57,879 bases of DNA from Acidobacteriota bacterium (GTDB lineage: Bacteria; Acidobacteriota; Terriglobia; Terriglobales; Acidobacteriaceae): positions 1 through 57,879 of the forward strand of contig JAJXZT010000005.1 of assembly GCA_021779935.1 (NCBI GenBank), in the 5' to 3' direction. Below the pieces are notes generated by a model. That model saw only the letters and a list, made by a program, of their open reading frames with translations, ran no database searches and was not told the origin of the DNA. This document shows, in pieces, positions 34,946 through 43,232 of this stretch; the stretch's first letter is position 1; every line of letters begins with the position of its first letter. Made by a program: the position numbers and the translations under genes.

Positions 34946-35482
34946 ATGAAGACTTTTAAATGGATTCTATCGGCTTGTCTTTTGACCAGTGCCGCAGTGA
35001 TCGTCGTGCCGGCATCTGCGCAGAATGCCAATGACAGCGCCATCGTGCAGGCTGCGAAGGATACTGCAAAGGAAAGGGCGAGCGACAAGAAGAAAACAAC
35101 GCGGGTCTATACCAACGACGACTTCTCGCAAAGGCACGAGCAACCACCGGATTCGGCGAACGGCACAGCCGCGACGGGAACGCCCGGTGCCAATAAACCT
35201 GGCGACGCAGCCAAGTCAGTGAATGACAACCAAAAACTGAAGGACCTCCAGAAGAAACTCGCGGAATCGAAAGGGCATGAACAGGACCTGCGGAGACAGT
35301 TGGACACGCTGCAGAAAAAGGCAGATGTAGAAACGAGCGTAGATCGCCGAAACATGTACCTTGAGATGATTTCAGACCAACAGACTACTCTGGCCGAGTA
35401 CCGGCGCACCCAGAATGACCTGGAAAAGCAAATCGAGGAAGAAAAGAAGGCGGAAGAAAAGAACAAAGAGTCACAAAAGTGA
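34946..35482 (+). CDS. Secreted coiled-coil protein at the end of the pseudopilin operon
   Basis: A signal peptide (MKTFKWILSACLLTSAAVIV, cleaved near ASAQ) is followed by a low-complexity stretch and a long charged helix with heptad pattern (LKDLQKKLAESK ... LRRQLDTLQKK ... LEKQIEEEKKAEEK) to the C-terminus. About 178 residues. No known family recognised. The AGAAGG at 34931 favours this ATG over 34937 and 34940. It starts 14 bases after the PilX-like stop and probably works in the periplasm with that operon; exact role unknown. Confidence 0.75.
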   Translation: MKTFKWILSACLLTSAAVIVVPASAQNANDSAIVQAAKDTAKERASDKKKTTRVYTNDDFSQRHEQPPDSANGTAATGTPGANKPGDAAKSVNDNQKLKDLQKKLAESKGHEQDLRRQLDTLQKKADVETSVDRRNMYLEMISDQQTTLAEYRRTQNDLEKQIEEEKKAEEKNKESQK

Positions 35483-35784
35483 ATGACAGGATATGGGCCG
35501 AGAAATTTCTGAACGAAAGCACTTTAGGGCAAATCCTTCCCTCTCTCCAGAGAGAACAATCCGTTACAGCCCAGCCCGAGAAAAACTGAAGATAGTTGCC
35601 AGTCTCCGGGCGTCTTTATCGAAGTAGCGTATATACAATTCCTACCCCCTGGTTTTAACGATACCGTCGTTTCTACCGTTTACCTTTCTACAAACTGCCT
35701 CTCGTCTGGTACGGGAATTCGGTCCTTCCATGCGGAAAGGCTTACCCGGATCTACAAAATAACGTATGCTATCGGTTAAATCCT
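35483..35784. other. Intergenic region before the second GntR gene; no gene seen
   Basis: 302 bases. It holds an 8-base palindrome GTATATAC at about 35629-35636 and AT-rich sequence from 35630 to 35780 that probably includes the GntR promoter. No gene is evident. Confidence 0.5.
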
Positions 35785-36504
35785 ATGGAACCCAATTTGC
35801 CAAACGGACAAGAGTCCGGAAACGATTCCTTTATTCCCCGGCAGTCGCTGACGCTGGCGGTCGCCGAAAAGCTGCGCGAAAAAATCTTCTGCGGTGAGCT
35901 TCGGGAGGGACAACAACTGCGGCAGGACGCCATTGCCGCGGAGTTTCGTGTCAGCCGGATTCCGGTACGTGAGGCGCTACGCCACCTGGAAGCAGAGGGG
36001 CTCATTACCATCGTGCCGCATCACGGGGCAGTAGTCTCAGCGCTGTCGCCTGATGACATCGAAGAGCTGTTCGACATAAGGGCCCTCCTGGAGTGCGATC
36101 TCCTGCGGCGCTCGATACCTCATCTGACAGAAGAGGACTTTGCCCGCGCGGAAGCGGTGATGAAGGATTTCGAGAAAGATCTTTTCGAACCGGCGCATAT
36201 GTCGTCATGGGGACGGCTCAACTGGCAGTTTCACTCGGCACTCTACTCAGGCGCGCGACGGCCGCACTTCCTTTCCGTGGTCCGCAACATCAATAACAAT
36301 GGCGAGCGTTATACCCGGCTGCAACTTTACCTTACGCGCGGCGTAGAACGGGCAAAGCAGGAGCATCGCGAACTGCTGGCACTGTGCAGGAAGCGGGACG
36401 TTGACGCCGCATGCGAACTGCTGCAACGCCATATCACACACGCCGGACAGTCGCTGAAACAGGTTCTGCAGGAGCGGCGCCCGGAAGAAAAAACCGGTCG
36501 CTAA
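35785..36504 (+). CDS. GntR-family transcriptional regulator, FCD subfamily (hydroxyproline locus)
   Basis: The winged helix covers about residues 20-85 (LRQDAIAAEFRVSRIPVREAL is the GntR core) and the FCD domain follows: LFDIRALLECDLLRRSIPHL, with metal-ligand candidates in NWQFHSALYSG, QEHRELL and LQRHITHAG. 239 residues. It is convergent with the hydroxyproline operon (22 bases between the stops), and the operon's promoter lies 6 kb away at 42.7 kb. Regulation of that operon is inferred from proximity only. Confidence 0.9.
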   Translation: MEPNLPNGQESGNDSFIPRQSLTLAVAEKLREKIFCGELREGQQLRQDAIAAEFRVSRIPVREALRHLEAEGLITIVPHHGAVVSALSPDDIEELFDIRALLECDLLRRSIPHLTEEDFARAEAVMKDFEKDLFEPAHMSSWGRLNWQFHSALYSGARRPHFLSVVRNINNNGERYTRLQLYLTRGVERAKQEHRELLALCRKRDVDAACELLQRHITHAGQSLKQVLQERRPEEKTGR

Positions 36505-36525
36505 AGATTGCGATACACAAGTCCG

Positions 36526-38118
36526 TTAGATGACATCCCTGGTGAAGTTGCCGTCCACCATTCTCCAGATGCCGAGAGGATTTGCGTCCTTTAACTCATC
36601 CGGTAGAGCTTCGCTGGGAAATCCCTGATAACAGACGAGCCGCGCAAATCGGAAGATGGCCTGCGAGCCGACGGACGTAGAGCGACCATCGGAAGTTGCA
36701 GGATACGGACCGCCATGCACCATCGCATGGCAGACCTCGACGCCAGTCGGGAAGCCGTTTAATAGAAGCCGCCCAACCTTATCCACAAGAATCGACGAGA
36801 GATCGGCCGCTCCGCGGAGATCTTCATCCGTGGCATGGAGCGTGGCCGTCAGATGGCCCTCGAAATTGCGAGCAATCTCCATCATCTGCTCACGCGTGGA
36901 ATAACGCACTAGCAGTGTCGCCGGGCCAAAAACTTCATCGGCCAACGATGGGTTGTGCAGAAATGACTGCGCATCGGTTTCGAACAAGGCGGCGAGTGCG
37001 TGAAGCGGCGGAACATCCCTCGACGGCTGCGCCTCTGCAAGTAGCCGCAACGTCCCGACCGACTTGCGCTCAACGACCGCCGAACAGTATGACTTCCGGA
37101 TGCCTGGCGTAAGCATCGTGAATGCTGCGGAGCCCCGCACGAGATCGGACAGTTTGGCGACAAACGCAGCGGTCTGTGGAGTTTCCGGGACGAGGACTAT
37201 GCCAGGCTTGGTGCAGAACTGGCCCGCTCCGAGCGTAAAGGAACCGTGCAGTCCGGCGGCGATTTGTTCCGCGCGTTCGCGCATTGCTCCGGGCAAAACG
37301 AATACGGGATTTGTGCTGCTCATCTCGCCGAAAAACGGAATGGGCTCGGGACGGGAAGCGCAGGCGCGCATCAGCGCTTGTCCCGCAGCGCGTGATCCAG
37401 TGAAACCGACGGCTTTCACCAGCGGATGATTGACCAGCGCCGTGCCGACCTCTATACCCTTGTCGAAGAGAAGAGAAAAAACTCCCTCGGGTATATGGCA
37501 CTCGCGACTCGCTTCTCGAACCGCCTCGCCAACGAGCGCGCTGGTACCGGGATGCGCGGGATGCGCCTTCACGATCACTGGATTTCCGGCGGCAAGAGCG
37601 GAAGCCGTGTCACCGCCGGCAACCGAAAATGCGAGCGGAAAATTGCTGGCGCCAAAGACGACGACCGGACCGATGGGATGCAACATCGAGCGGATATCGG
37701 GTTTCGGAGCGGGCTGCCGCGCAGGATCGGCGCGGTCGATTCGCGCCCCGACCCAGGAGCCTTCTTCAATAACTTGCGCAAAGAGCCGAAGCTGATTGCA
37801 GGTTCGTCCAACTTCGCCCTGCAGACGTGGGCGCGGCAAAGCCGTCTCCTGCATGGCGCGCTCGATCAGCGTCTCGGCGATGGACTCGATTCGGCCCGCG
37901 ACGGCACGAAGGAACTCCGCGCGAATCTTCGCTGGCACATGGCTGTAGGTCGCGAAGGCTTTCGCGGCCAACCGGGCGGCCGTGTCCACATCGCGCGGGC
38001 CGGCAGACGTAAATTCTCCTGGCAGCGGTTCACCGGTCGAAGGGCTGATTGCGTGAAATACTTCCCCGCTTTCCTGCCCGTCGTGAAATCCAAGTATCGA
38101 CCGTCCCGAGAATTGCAC
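36526..38118 (-). CDS. Alpha-ketoglutarate semialdehyde (2,5-dioxovalerate) dehydrogenase
   Basis: Aldehyde dehydrogenase of the KGSADH type: GPVVVFGASNFPLAFSVAGG, VKAHPAHPGTS, GFTGSRAAGQAL, GEMSSTNPVFVLPGA and the nucleophile in GAGQFCTKPG. 530 residues. It oxidises alpha-ketoglutarate semialdehyde to alpha-ketoglutarate, the last step of trans-4-hydroxyproline (or pentose/glucarate) degradation. It follows the DapA-like deaminase by 21 bases, at the end of the hydroxyproline operon. Confidence 0.9.
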   Translation of the reverse strand: MQFSGRSILGFHDGQESGEVFHAISPSTGEPLPGEFTSAGPRDVDTAARLAAKAFATYSHVPAKIRAEFLRAVAGRIESIAETLIERAMQETALPRPRLQGEVGRTCNQLRLFAQVIEEGSWVGARIDRADPARQPAPKPDIRSMLHPIGPVVVFGASNFPLAFSVAGGDTASALAAGNPVIVKAHPAHPGTSALVGEAVREASRECHIPEGVFSLLFDKGIEVGTALVNHPLVKAVGFTGSRAAGQALMRACASRPEPIPFFGEMSSTNPVFVLPGAMRERAEQIAAGLHGSFTLGAGQFCTKPGIVLVPETPQTAAFVAKLSDLVRGSAAFTMLTPGIRKSYCSAVVERKSVGTLRLLAEAQPSRDVPPLHALAALFETDAQSFLHNPSLADEVFGPATLLVRYSTREQMMEIARNFEGHLTATLHATDEDLRGAADLSSILVDKVGRLLLNGFPTGVEVCHAMVHGGPYPATSDGRSTSVGSQAIFRFARLVCYQGFPSEALPDELKDANPLGIWRMVDGNFTRDVI

Positions 38119-38139
38119 CTCTGCCCTCCTTATTATTTA

Positions 38140-39060
38140 TCAGGCGAAAGCCACTACTTTACTGATGGCGGACTGTGGGCGATTCTCGATCGCCTCGCGA
38201 ACAATCCGCAGCGTCGCTTCCCGCTCCTCGCCAATAATCTCGAGCCTTGGCGCACGCACCCTTGCGCTGCCGACGCCAAGCACTTCCTGCACCAGTTTGA
38301 TCAGTTGCACAAACTTCGGCACTGTATCGAGCCGCAACAGCGGCAGAAACCAGCGATAAAGTTCGAACGCCCTCTCTGATTCACCGGCTATGCCGAGATC
38401 GAATAGGTCGACCGATTGACGGGGCAACGCATTGGCGAGACCGGCAATCCAGCCGCATGCGCCAACTCCAATGGCCTCAAGGATTCCATCATCTACCCCA
38501 ACAAACACCGAGAGCCGATCCCCAAGGAGCGCACGAATCGCACTGACACGCCGCGTGTCCATGGAGGATTCCTTGACTGCATGGAAGTTGCCATACTCTC
38601 CGGCCAACTCAGTAATCTGTTCGGGAAGAAAATCCGTACCGTAGGCGACGGGGTTATTGTAAAGCATGCAGGAGAGGGGAGTGGCCGCGAACACGGCGGC
38701 AACGTGCGCCTTCATCTCTCTCCAGTCGCCGCGGTATACGTAGGGCGGAAGAACCATCAGTCCGTCACAGCCTGCGTCCAGCGCGCCTTTTGCAATAGCA
38801 ATCGACTCGTCCGTACTGAGCGACGAAACTGCCGCTACCACCGGTGCGCGACCTCGCGCGGCATCGACGCCAGTGCGCAGCACTTTTATCTTTTCATCAA
38901 AGGACAGCGTTGCGCCCTCACCCAGCGAGCCGAGCAGTACGAGGCCTGAGCAACCATTGTCGAGCAGCCAGCGGCAGTGCTGCGCCATGAATGCATGGTC
39001 GACTTTATAATTGCGGTCAAAGCAGGTTGTGACAGCGGGCATCACGCCCTTCCAATTCAT
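38140..39060 (-). CDS. DapA-family pyrroline-4-hydroxy-2-carboxylate deaminase (probable)
   Basis: A DHDPS/NAL-superfamily TIM barrel of 306 residues: the glycine-rich GLVLLGSLGEGATLSFDEK, catalytic Tyr in MLYNNPVAYGTD and Schiff-base Lys in FHAVKESSMD. In hydroxyproline clusters this family converts 1-pyrroline-4-hydroxy-2-carboxylate to alpha-ketoglutarate semialdehyde. Start overlaps the preceding dehydrogenase gene by ATGA (39060/39057). Assignment rests mainly on operon context, as DapA-family substrates are hard to tell from sequence. Confidence 0.82.
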   Translation of the reverse strand: MNWKGVMPAVTTCFDRNYKVDHAFMAQHCRWLLDNGCSGLVLLGSLGEGATLSFDEKIKVLRTGVDAARGRAPVVAAVSSLSTDESIAIAKGALDAGCDGLMVLPPYVYRGDWREMKAHVAAVFAATPLSCMLYNNPVAYGTDFLPEQITELAGEYGNFHAVKESSMDTRRVSAIRALLGDRLSVFVGVDDGILEAIGVGACGWIAGLANALPRQSVDLFDLGIAGESERAFELYRWFLPLLRLDTVPKFVQLIKLVQEVLGVGSARVRAPRLEIIGEEREATLRIVREAIENRPQSAISKVVAFA

Positions 39061-40364
39061 CGAGTTCCTCCAGTTGTCCTATCGCTTTCCACTTCCAGTT
39101 CAGTTTCCATCCCCGAGAGGCTCGCGACACGAGCCGGAAATACCGGCGGTCGCACGGAAGCCGCTTCCCATGAAAAAAGAAATTCCATCGCAGGACCGCA
39201 GACGCGTCCCTGGCATGGGCCCATTCCGCAACGCGTGTGTAACTTGGCCGCGCGAGAAGATGCGTGTCCCCCCATGCGCGCGAACGTTACATCCTCGCAG
39301 CGACAGACGATCGTTTCCGGCGAGGACAGACTTTTCAGTTCCTCTCGCGGCGCAAAAGCCCGTGCCAAGCTACTGACGAACTTCTGTAGCTTGCGGTGAT
39401 TACCGAACAATGCGCGTGCGGCGCTTTCGTCGCCGGCAGCGGCAAGACCGGCAATCTCACCCTCGACCACAGCAAGTTCCACTCCTCCGATGCCGGTAAG
39501 TTCGCCGGCGCAATAAACGGCCGGCACCGAGGTTCGCAGGAAATCATCCACCGCGACGAATCCGCCACGCAGTTCGCATCCAAGCAACGCGGCTAACTCG
39601 TTGTTGGGGACAAGATGAAATCCGCACGCCAGGTAGTCGCAGGCGATCTCCTGCTTTTCCCCATTGCGAGAAACCAAAACAGATTCCAGGCGATCGAAGC
39701 CCTGTGCGGCAAGCGGCCAGCAATTCGCGGCAAAAGGTACGAAACCCAATCCAAGTTTGAGTTTGAGTCCCTGCGCAATTTTGCCCGGATGGGATATCAG
39801 TGAAAATCCAAAACCTGCCAGCCGCGTCCACGAAGTTTGCTCGCAGATGAGCGGAATTTCTGCTCCGTGGCGGCGAAGATACGCAGCCACGGCAAGCAGT
39901 AACGGGCCGCTTCCGGCAACCACTACCCGCTTTTCGTGAATCGGCAGGCCGGACTTTACCAGTGCTTGCAGACCTCCCGCTCCCATCACATTGGGCAGCG
40001 TCCAACCGGGAAATGGGAGGAAGCGTTCGCGTGCTCCGGTGGCAAGAATCAGGGTGCGGTAACGAAGCGTTCGCGGAACGTCGCGCTCTTCGGCGAGCAA
40101 CATTCCGGACTGCTGCTGGCCAATGACGCGCGTACCGGGGAACAATCGCGGACCGACTTTTTGGAAGCGATTCATCCACTCCCGCGCCTGCATGTCCTCC
40201 GCCTTCTCCGCACCTCCGCGCCAGATTTGCCCTCCAAGTGCTGGATTGTCATCGACGACCGCAACACGGGCTCCGCACTCGGCGGCGCGGGTGGCGGCGG
40301 CAATGCCCGCTGGTCCGGCCCCAACCACGATCACATCAAATTGTTCGCGGCCGGCGCTAGTCAT
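39057..40364 (-). CDS. D-hydroxyproline dehydrogenase, NAD(P)/FAD-type subunit with Bfd-like iron-sulfur site
   Basis: A pyridine nucleotide-disulfide oxidoreductase-like protein: GAGPAGIAAATRAAECGA at residues 16-33, LATGARERFLPFPGWTLP, VVVAGSGPLLLA, and a C-terminal BFD-type [2Fe-2S] segment IVCRCEDV ... CGMGPCQGRVCG. 435 residues. It is the alpha-type subunit of the heterotrimeric amine/hydroxyproline dehydrogenases (HcnB/OoxA-like). Start overlaps the small ferredoxin gene by 8 bases. Confidence 0.87.
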   Translation of the reverse strand: MTSAGREQFDVIVVGAGPAGIAAATRAAECGARVAVVDDNPALGGQIWRGGAEKAEDMQAREWMNRFQKVGPRLFPGTRVIGQQQSGMLLAEERDVPRTLRYRTLILATGARERFLPFPGWTLPNVMGAGGLQALVKSGLPIHEKRVVVAGSGPLLLAVAAYLRRHGAEIPLICEQTSWTRLAGFGFSLISHPGKIAQGLKLKLGLGFVPFAANCWPLAAQGFDRLESVLVSRNGEKQEIACDYLACGFHLVPNNELAALLGCELRGGFVAVDDFLRTSVPAVYCAGELTGIGGVELAVVEGEIAGLAAAGDESAARALFGNHRKLQKFVSSLARAFAPREELKSLSSPETIVCRCEDVTFARMGGHASSRAAKLHTRCGMGPCQGRVCGPAMEFLFSWEAASVRPPVFPARVASLSGMETELEVESDRTTGGTR

Positions 40365-40602
40365 CGGTCCTCACATTCATCCCGTGCTCGCAGAGCGTTT
40401 GACAGCCACGGCAATGCGATACGTCATCGATCTTGACGCGGCATTCGTAGCAGACGCCCATTCCGCAGAGTGGTGCGCGTGGTTCGTCCGTGACGGAGTG
40501 ACGACAGATTGCACCCGCCAGCAGGACGGCGACAGCAACCGTGGTGCCGCGAGGCACGGAAACTTGTATTCCATTTACCGTCAGCGTGATCTGTTCAGAC
40601 AT
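40357..40602 (-). CDS. D-hydroxyproline dehydrogenase small [2Fe-2S] subunit
   Basis: Ferredoxin-like subunit of 81 residues with a Cys cluster (CGMGVCYEC ... CRGCQTLC) of the HcnA/OoxB type. The ATG at 40602 overlaps the end of the DadA-like gene by 8 bases; an upstream ATG at 40620 would add only RRSRR. It forms the electron-transfer link between the two flavoprotein subunits encoded on either side. Confidence 0.85.
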   Translation of the reverse strand: MSEQITLTVNGIQVSVPRGTTVAVAVLLAGAICRHSVTDEPRAPLCGMGVCYECRVKIDDVSHCRGCQTLCEHGMNVRTDD

Positions 40603-41725
40603 GCGACGGCTCCTGCGCAACGCGCGACGGCAGGTACGGCCCTATGGGAATCGAGGAATCGGCGCCGGTGAGTTGGTCGGCGATCAGGCGTCCTGTCGCC
40701 AGGGAAGTTGTGATGCCGAGCCCTTCATGTCCGGCAGCAATATACGTCGCCGGATCTTCCGGCGCGGGGCCGATAAGCGGCAGCTTGTCGGGCGTCGCGG
40801 GACGAAACCCAGCCCATGCGCGAATAGCGGAGAGTTGCGCCAAACCCGGCATATAGTACTGCGCTCTCTGCAACATCTTCGCGGTGATCTCCGCCTCAAC
40901 TTCTGCGGACTCAGCACCGTACTGACGCGACGATCCAATCAGCACCTGGCCGGTCTTGCGCGGTTGAACGTTGAACGCCACGGAATCGCTGGAAATGGAA
41001 TGAGCGCTCTTCAGGTATCCAAGTTCCACGAGTTGGTGGCGAACGAATCCCGGATATCGGTCGGTGATGACGAGATGTCCCTTGCGCCTCCGTATCTCCA
41101 GGCCTGGCGTAAGTTCAGGCGCCCAGGCGCCGGTGGCGTTGACCACGACGCTGGCGGAGATTTCTCTGCCATCCGAGAGACGAACCCGACCCCGTCCGAT
41201 CTGCTGCACCGCCTTGCCGAGATGGATTGCAACGCCTTGCGCCTTAGCGCGTTCGATCAGAAAACTGGCAGCACAGGGCGGATACAAGACGCCGTCATCC
41301 GGCACGAGAAGACCACCGGCAAGTCCTCGACGAAGGTTAGGCTCAAGAATCGCGAGTTCGGCCGAGTTCACGATTTCCGCGTTCACTCCGCGCGATGTGT
41401 AGTAGGAGTGCTTGCGCCGCACTTCCTCCATCTCTTCCTCATCGGCGGCGACCCAGATGGTTCCGCTGCGCTCGAACTCAACTTCGGCCGGCAAGTCGTC
41501 ACGCAACTCGTTCCAGAGCTGACGCGAATATTGGGTAAGCGCAAACTGCGCGGGCGAGTCGTCCATGACGACGATGTGCCCCATGCCGGCGGCAGTCGAG
41601 CCTCCGCCAATGACGTCGCGATCGAGGACAGTGACGCGCATTCCGCGCCGCGCACACTCCAGCGCGCACGCCGCGCCCACAATACCCGCGCCAACCACAA
41701 CGACGTCATGCGATGAAGCTGTCAT
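40595..41725 (-). CDS. FAD-dependent D-amino-acid/D-hydroxyproline dehydrogenase catalytic subunit
   Basis: DadA-family flavoprotein of 376 residues: VVVVGAGIVGAACALECARRG at the N-terminus (Rossmann loop), GGSTAAGMGHIVV, and IRAWAGFRPATPDKLPLIG plus YIAAGHEGLGITTS at the C-terminus. It oxidises cis-4-hydroxy-D-proline to a cyclic imine. It overlaps the epimerase gene by ATGA (41725/41722) and the iron-sulfur subunit gene by 8 bases, so translational coupling is expected. Confidence 0.88.
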   Translation of the reverse strand: MTASSHDVVVVGAGIVGAACALECARRGMRVTVLDRDVIGGGSTAAGMGHIVVMDDSPAQFALTQYSRQLWNELRDDLPAEVEFERSGTIWVAADEEEMEEVRRKHSYYTSRGVNAEIVNSAELAILEPNLRRGLAGGLLVPDDGVLYPPCAASFLIERAKAQGVAIHLGKAVQQIGRGRVRLSDGREISASVVVNATGAWAPELTPGLEIRRRKGHLVITDRYPGFVRHQLVELGYLKSAHSISSDSVAFNVQPRKTGQVLIGSSRQYGAESAEVEAEITAKMLQRAQYYMPGLAQLSAIRAWAGFRPATPDKLPLIGPAPEDPATYIAAGHEGLGITTSLATGRLIADQLTGADSSIPIGPYLPSRVAQEPSHV

Positions 41726-42675
41726 GCCCGAATGCCTGAACAGAACGGATCGTGAGGATCAAGCACGAGGTCGGCTTCCGCGCAGACAAAAGCCGAGCCC
41801 TTGATGCTTGGATATACCTTGCCTCCGCGTATTTCCACACTGCCTTCGAAGACGCTGCCGACAATGCTTTCTTGTCGCCAGATTTCTCCCGGCTTCAATT
41901 TGCCGTCAGCGTAGAGGCACGCCATCTTGGCGCTGGTTCCCGTACCGCAGGGCGAACGGTCATAAGCCTTGCCGGGACAAAGCACGAAATTACGGCTGTG
42001 CGCACCTGCTACGGTGGGCGGCCCAAACAATTCCACGTGATCGATCTCCGCACCATTTTCGCCGGTAACGCCACTGTCCCGGAGAGCGTTCCGGATGGCC
42101 CACGTGAAGGCCGTCAATGCTTCGACATTGGCAAGCGACAATTCCATCTCGTGTCGCTCGACAAGGAAAAACCAGTTGCCTCCCCACGCAACATCACCGC
42201 ACACACTCCCGTAGCCCGGAACATCGACGGGCACACGTGCCTGATAGCGATAGCTCGGTATGTTGTGGACCGTGACTTCTCCCGTCTTGTGAAGGATCGC
42301 CGTGACATCGCCAACTGGAGTTTCAATACGATGCTCGCCGGAAGCGATGCGTCCGAGATAGGCAAGCGAGGCAACCAGGCCAATCGTCCCGTGACCACAC
42401 ATACCCAGGTAGCCGACATTATTAAAAAAGATGACGCCAGCCGTTGCCGTCCGATCGACGGGTTCACACAGAAGCGCACCCACAATCACATCCGAGCCGC
42501 GCGGTTCGTTGACAACTGCCGAGCGAAACTCATCATGGTTGCTGCGAAAAAGCTCAAGACGTTGCGCAAGTGAACCGGTTCCGAGGTCGGGACCGCCACT
42601 GACAACCAGGCGTGTGGGTTCTCCGCCGGTGTGAGAATCGATAACACGGACTTTAATGGACTGGAGAGAATGCAT
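41722..42675 (-). CDS. 4-hydroxyproline 2-epimerase (proline racemase family)
   Basis: Proline racemase superfamily protein of 317 residues with both catalytic cysteines: GMCGHGT (about residue 91) and DRSPCGTGTSA (about residue 236). Having Cys in both sites marks a racemase/epimerase rather than the Cys/Thr trans-3-hydroxyproline dehydratase. Context with a D-hydroxyproline dehydrogenase points to the trans-4-hydroxy-L-proline epimerase that starts the pathway. ATG 42675 fits the family start; ATG 42744 would translate the palindrome region. Confidence 0.88.
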   Translation of the reverse strand: MHSLQSIKVRVIDSHTGGEPTRLVVSGGPDLGTGSLAQRLELFRSNHDEFRSAVVNEPRGSDVIVGALLCEPVDRTATAGVIFFNNVGYLGMCGHGTIGLVASLAYLGRIASGEHRIETPVGDVTAILHKTGEVTVHNIPSYRYQARVPVDVPGYGSVCGDVAWGGNWFFLVERHEMELSLANVEALTAFTWAIRNALRDSGVTGENGAEIDHVELFGPPTVAGAHSRNFVLCPGKAYDRSPCGTGTSAKMACLYADGKLKPGEIWRQESIVGSVFEGSVEIRGGKVYPSIKGSAFVCAEADLVLDPHDPFCSGIRA

Positions 42676-42729
42676 GATTGGCTGCCCGGGACACGAGAGT
42701 CGAATAAGTTGGCTCCAAGCAGATATTAT

Positions 42730-42742
42730 GGATATAATATCC
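42730..42742. promoter_or_regulatory. Palindrome upstream of the hydroxyproline operon
   Basis: GGATAT-A-ATATCC is a perfect 13-base palindrome, 55 bases upstream of the epimerase ATG. It lies in an AT-rich stretch that likely contains the operon promoter. A GntR-type operator is plausible given the GntR gene at 35785. Confidence 0.45.
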
Positions 42743-42861
42743 AATAGTCAACATGGAAAGCCGCCTCTATCTTCGCCGAACGCCATCTTAAGGCGAAACA
42801 TTGATCACCGGCCACCCATTTGAAGCCGATGAGCCCTCTCTGTTATTGACATAAAAACGGC

Positions 42862-42885
42862 AAAAGCCCGCTGGAAGACGGGCTT
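42862..42885 (-). terminator. Terminator for the minus-strand transcript of the small membrane ORF
   Basis: AAGCCCG-(8 nt)-CGGGCTT stem; on the minus strand it is followed by TTG and further T-rich sequence. It lies downstream of the small ORF starting at 43130 and of the longer reading that continues to 42963. Confidence 0.65.
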
Positions 42886-43037
42886 GTTGTGAGGAGACTT
42901 CTTTCATGGAACGCGACGAAATGATGCCACGGGCTCTGCACCTGTTTTCCCGCGACAAACCTCTATAGCGGGCAGGATGGTGGTTTTTCCTCGGTGTCGG
43001 GCTTGCCGTCGGCCGAAACTCGGCCTCGTGGCACACC

Positions 43038-43130
43038 TCAAGTCGGCACTCCAAGTTTGGGGAATAGCCATTGCGTAATCGCCAGGTAGACGAAAATAAC
43101 GGCCAGAAGAGAAAGCATCTCTCGAAACAT
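43038..43130 (-). CDS. Tiny membrane protein; possible selenoprotein if the TGA is read through
   Basis: A 30-codon frame begins at ATG 43130 with AAGGAG seven bases upstream (at an ideal distance) and encodes MFREML, then one membrane helix (LLAVIFVYLAI) and WLFPKLGVPT before TGA at 43040-43038. If TGA is decoded as selenocysteine, the frame runs on for 24 codons to TAG 42965-42963. A perfect 6-bp hairpin with a GTT loop sits 12-26 bases after the TGA, at the distance and with the loop G expected of a bacterial SECIS element, and it is not followed by a T-run. Function unknown. Confidence 0.55.
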   Translation of the reverse strand: MFREMLSLLAVIFVYLAITQWLFPKLGVPT

Positions 43131-43232
43131 AGAACTCCTTACTACTATAGATGCCGTGCGACACTGAATTGTTACAGGTTACGCAAGATGTAACGCAAGC
43201 GCAACGACGTGCATTTCTTCCCAGAGGCAATC

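Noticed and set aside
42906-42962. 18-codon plus-strand ORF (MERDEMMPR...) with GAGGAG upstream
   Set aside because: It overlaps the 3' part of the opposite small ORF and is too short for any conclusion; the GAGGAG lies antisense to the minus-strand transcript.
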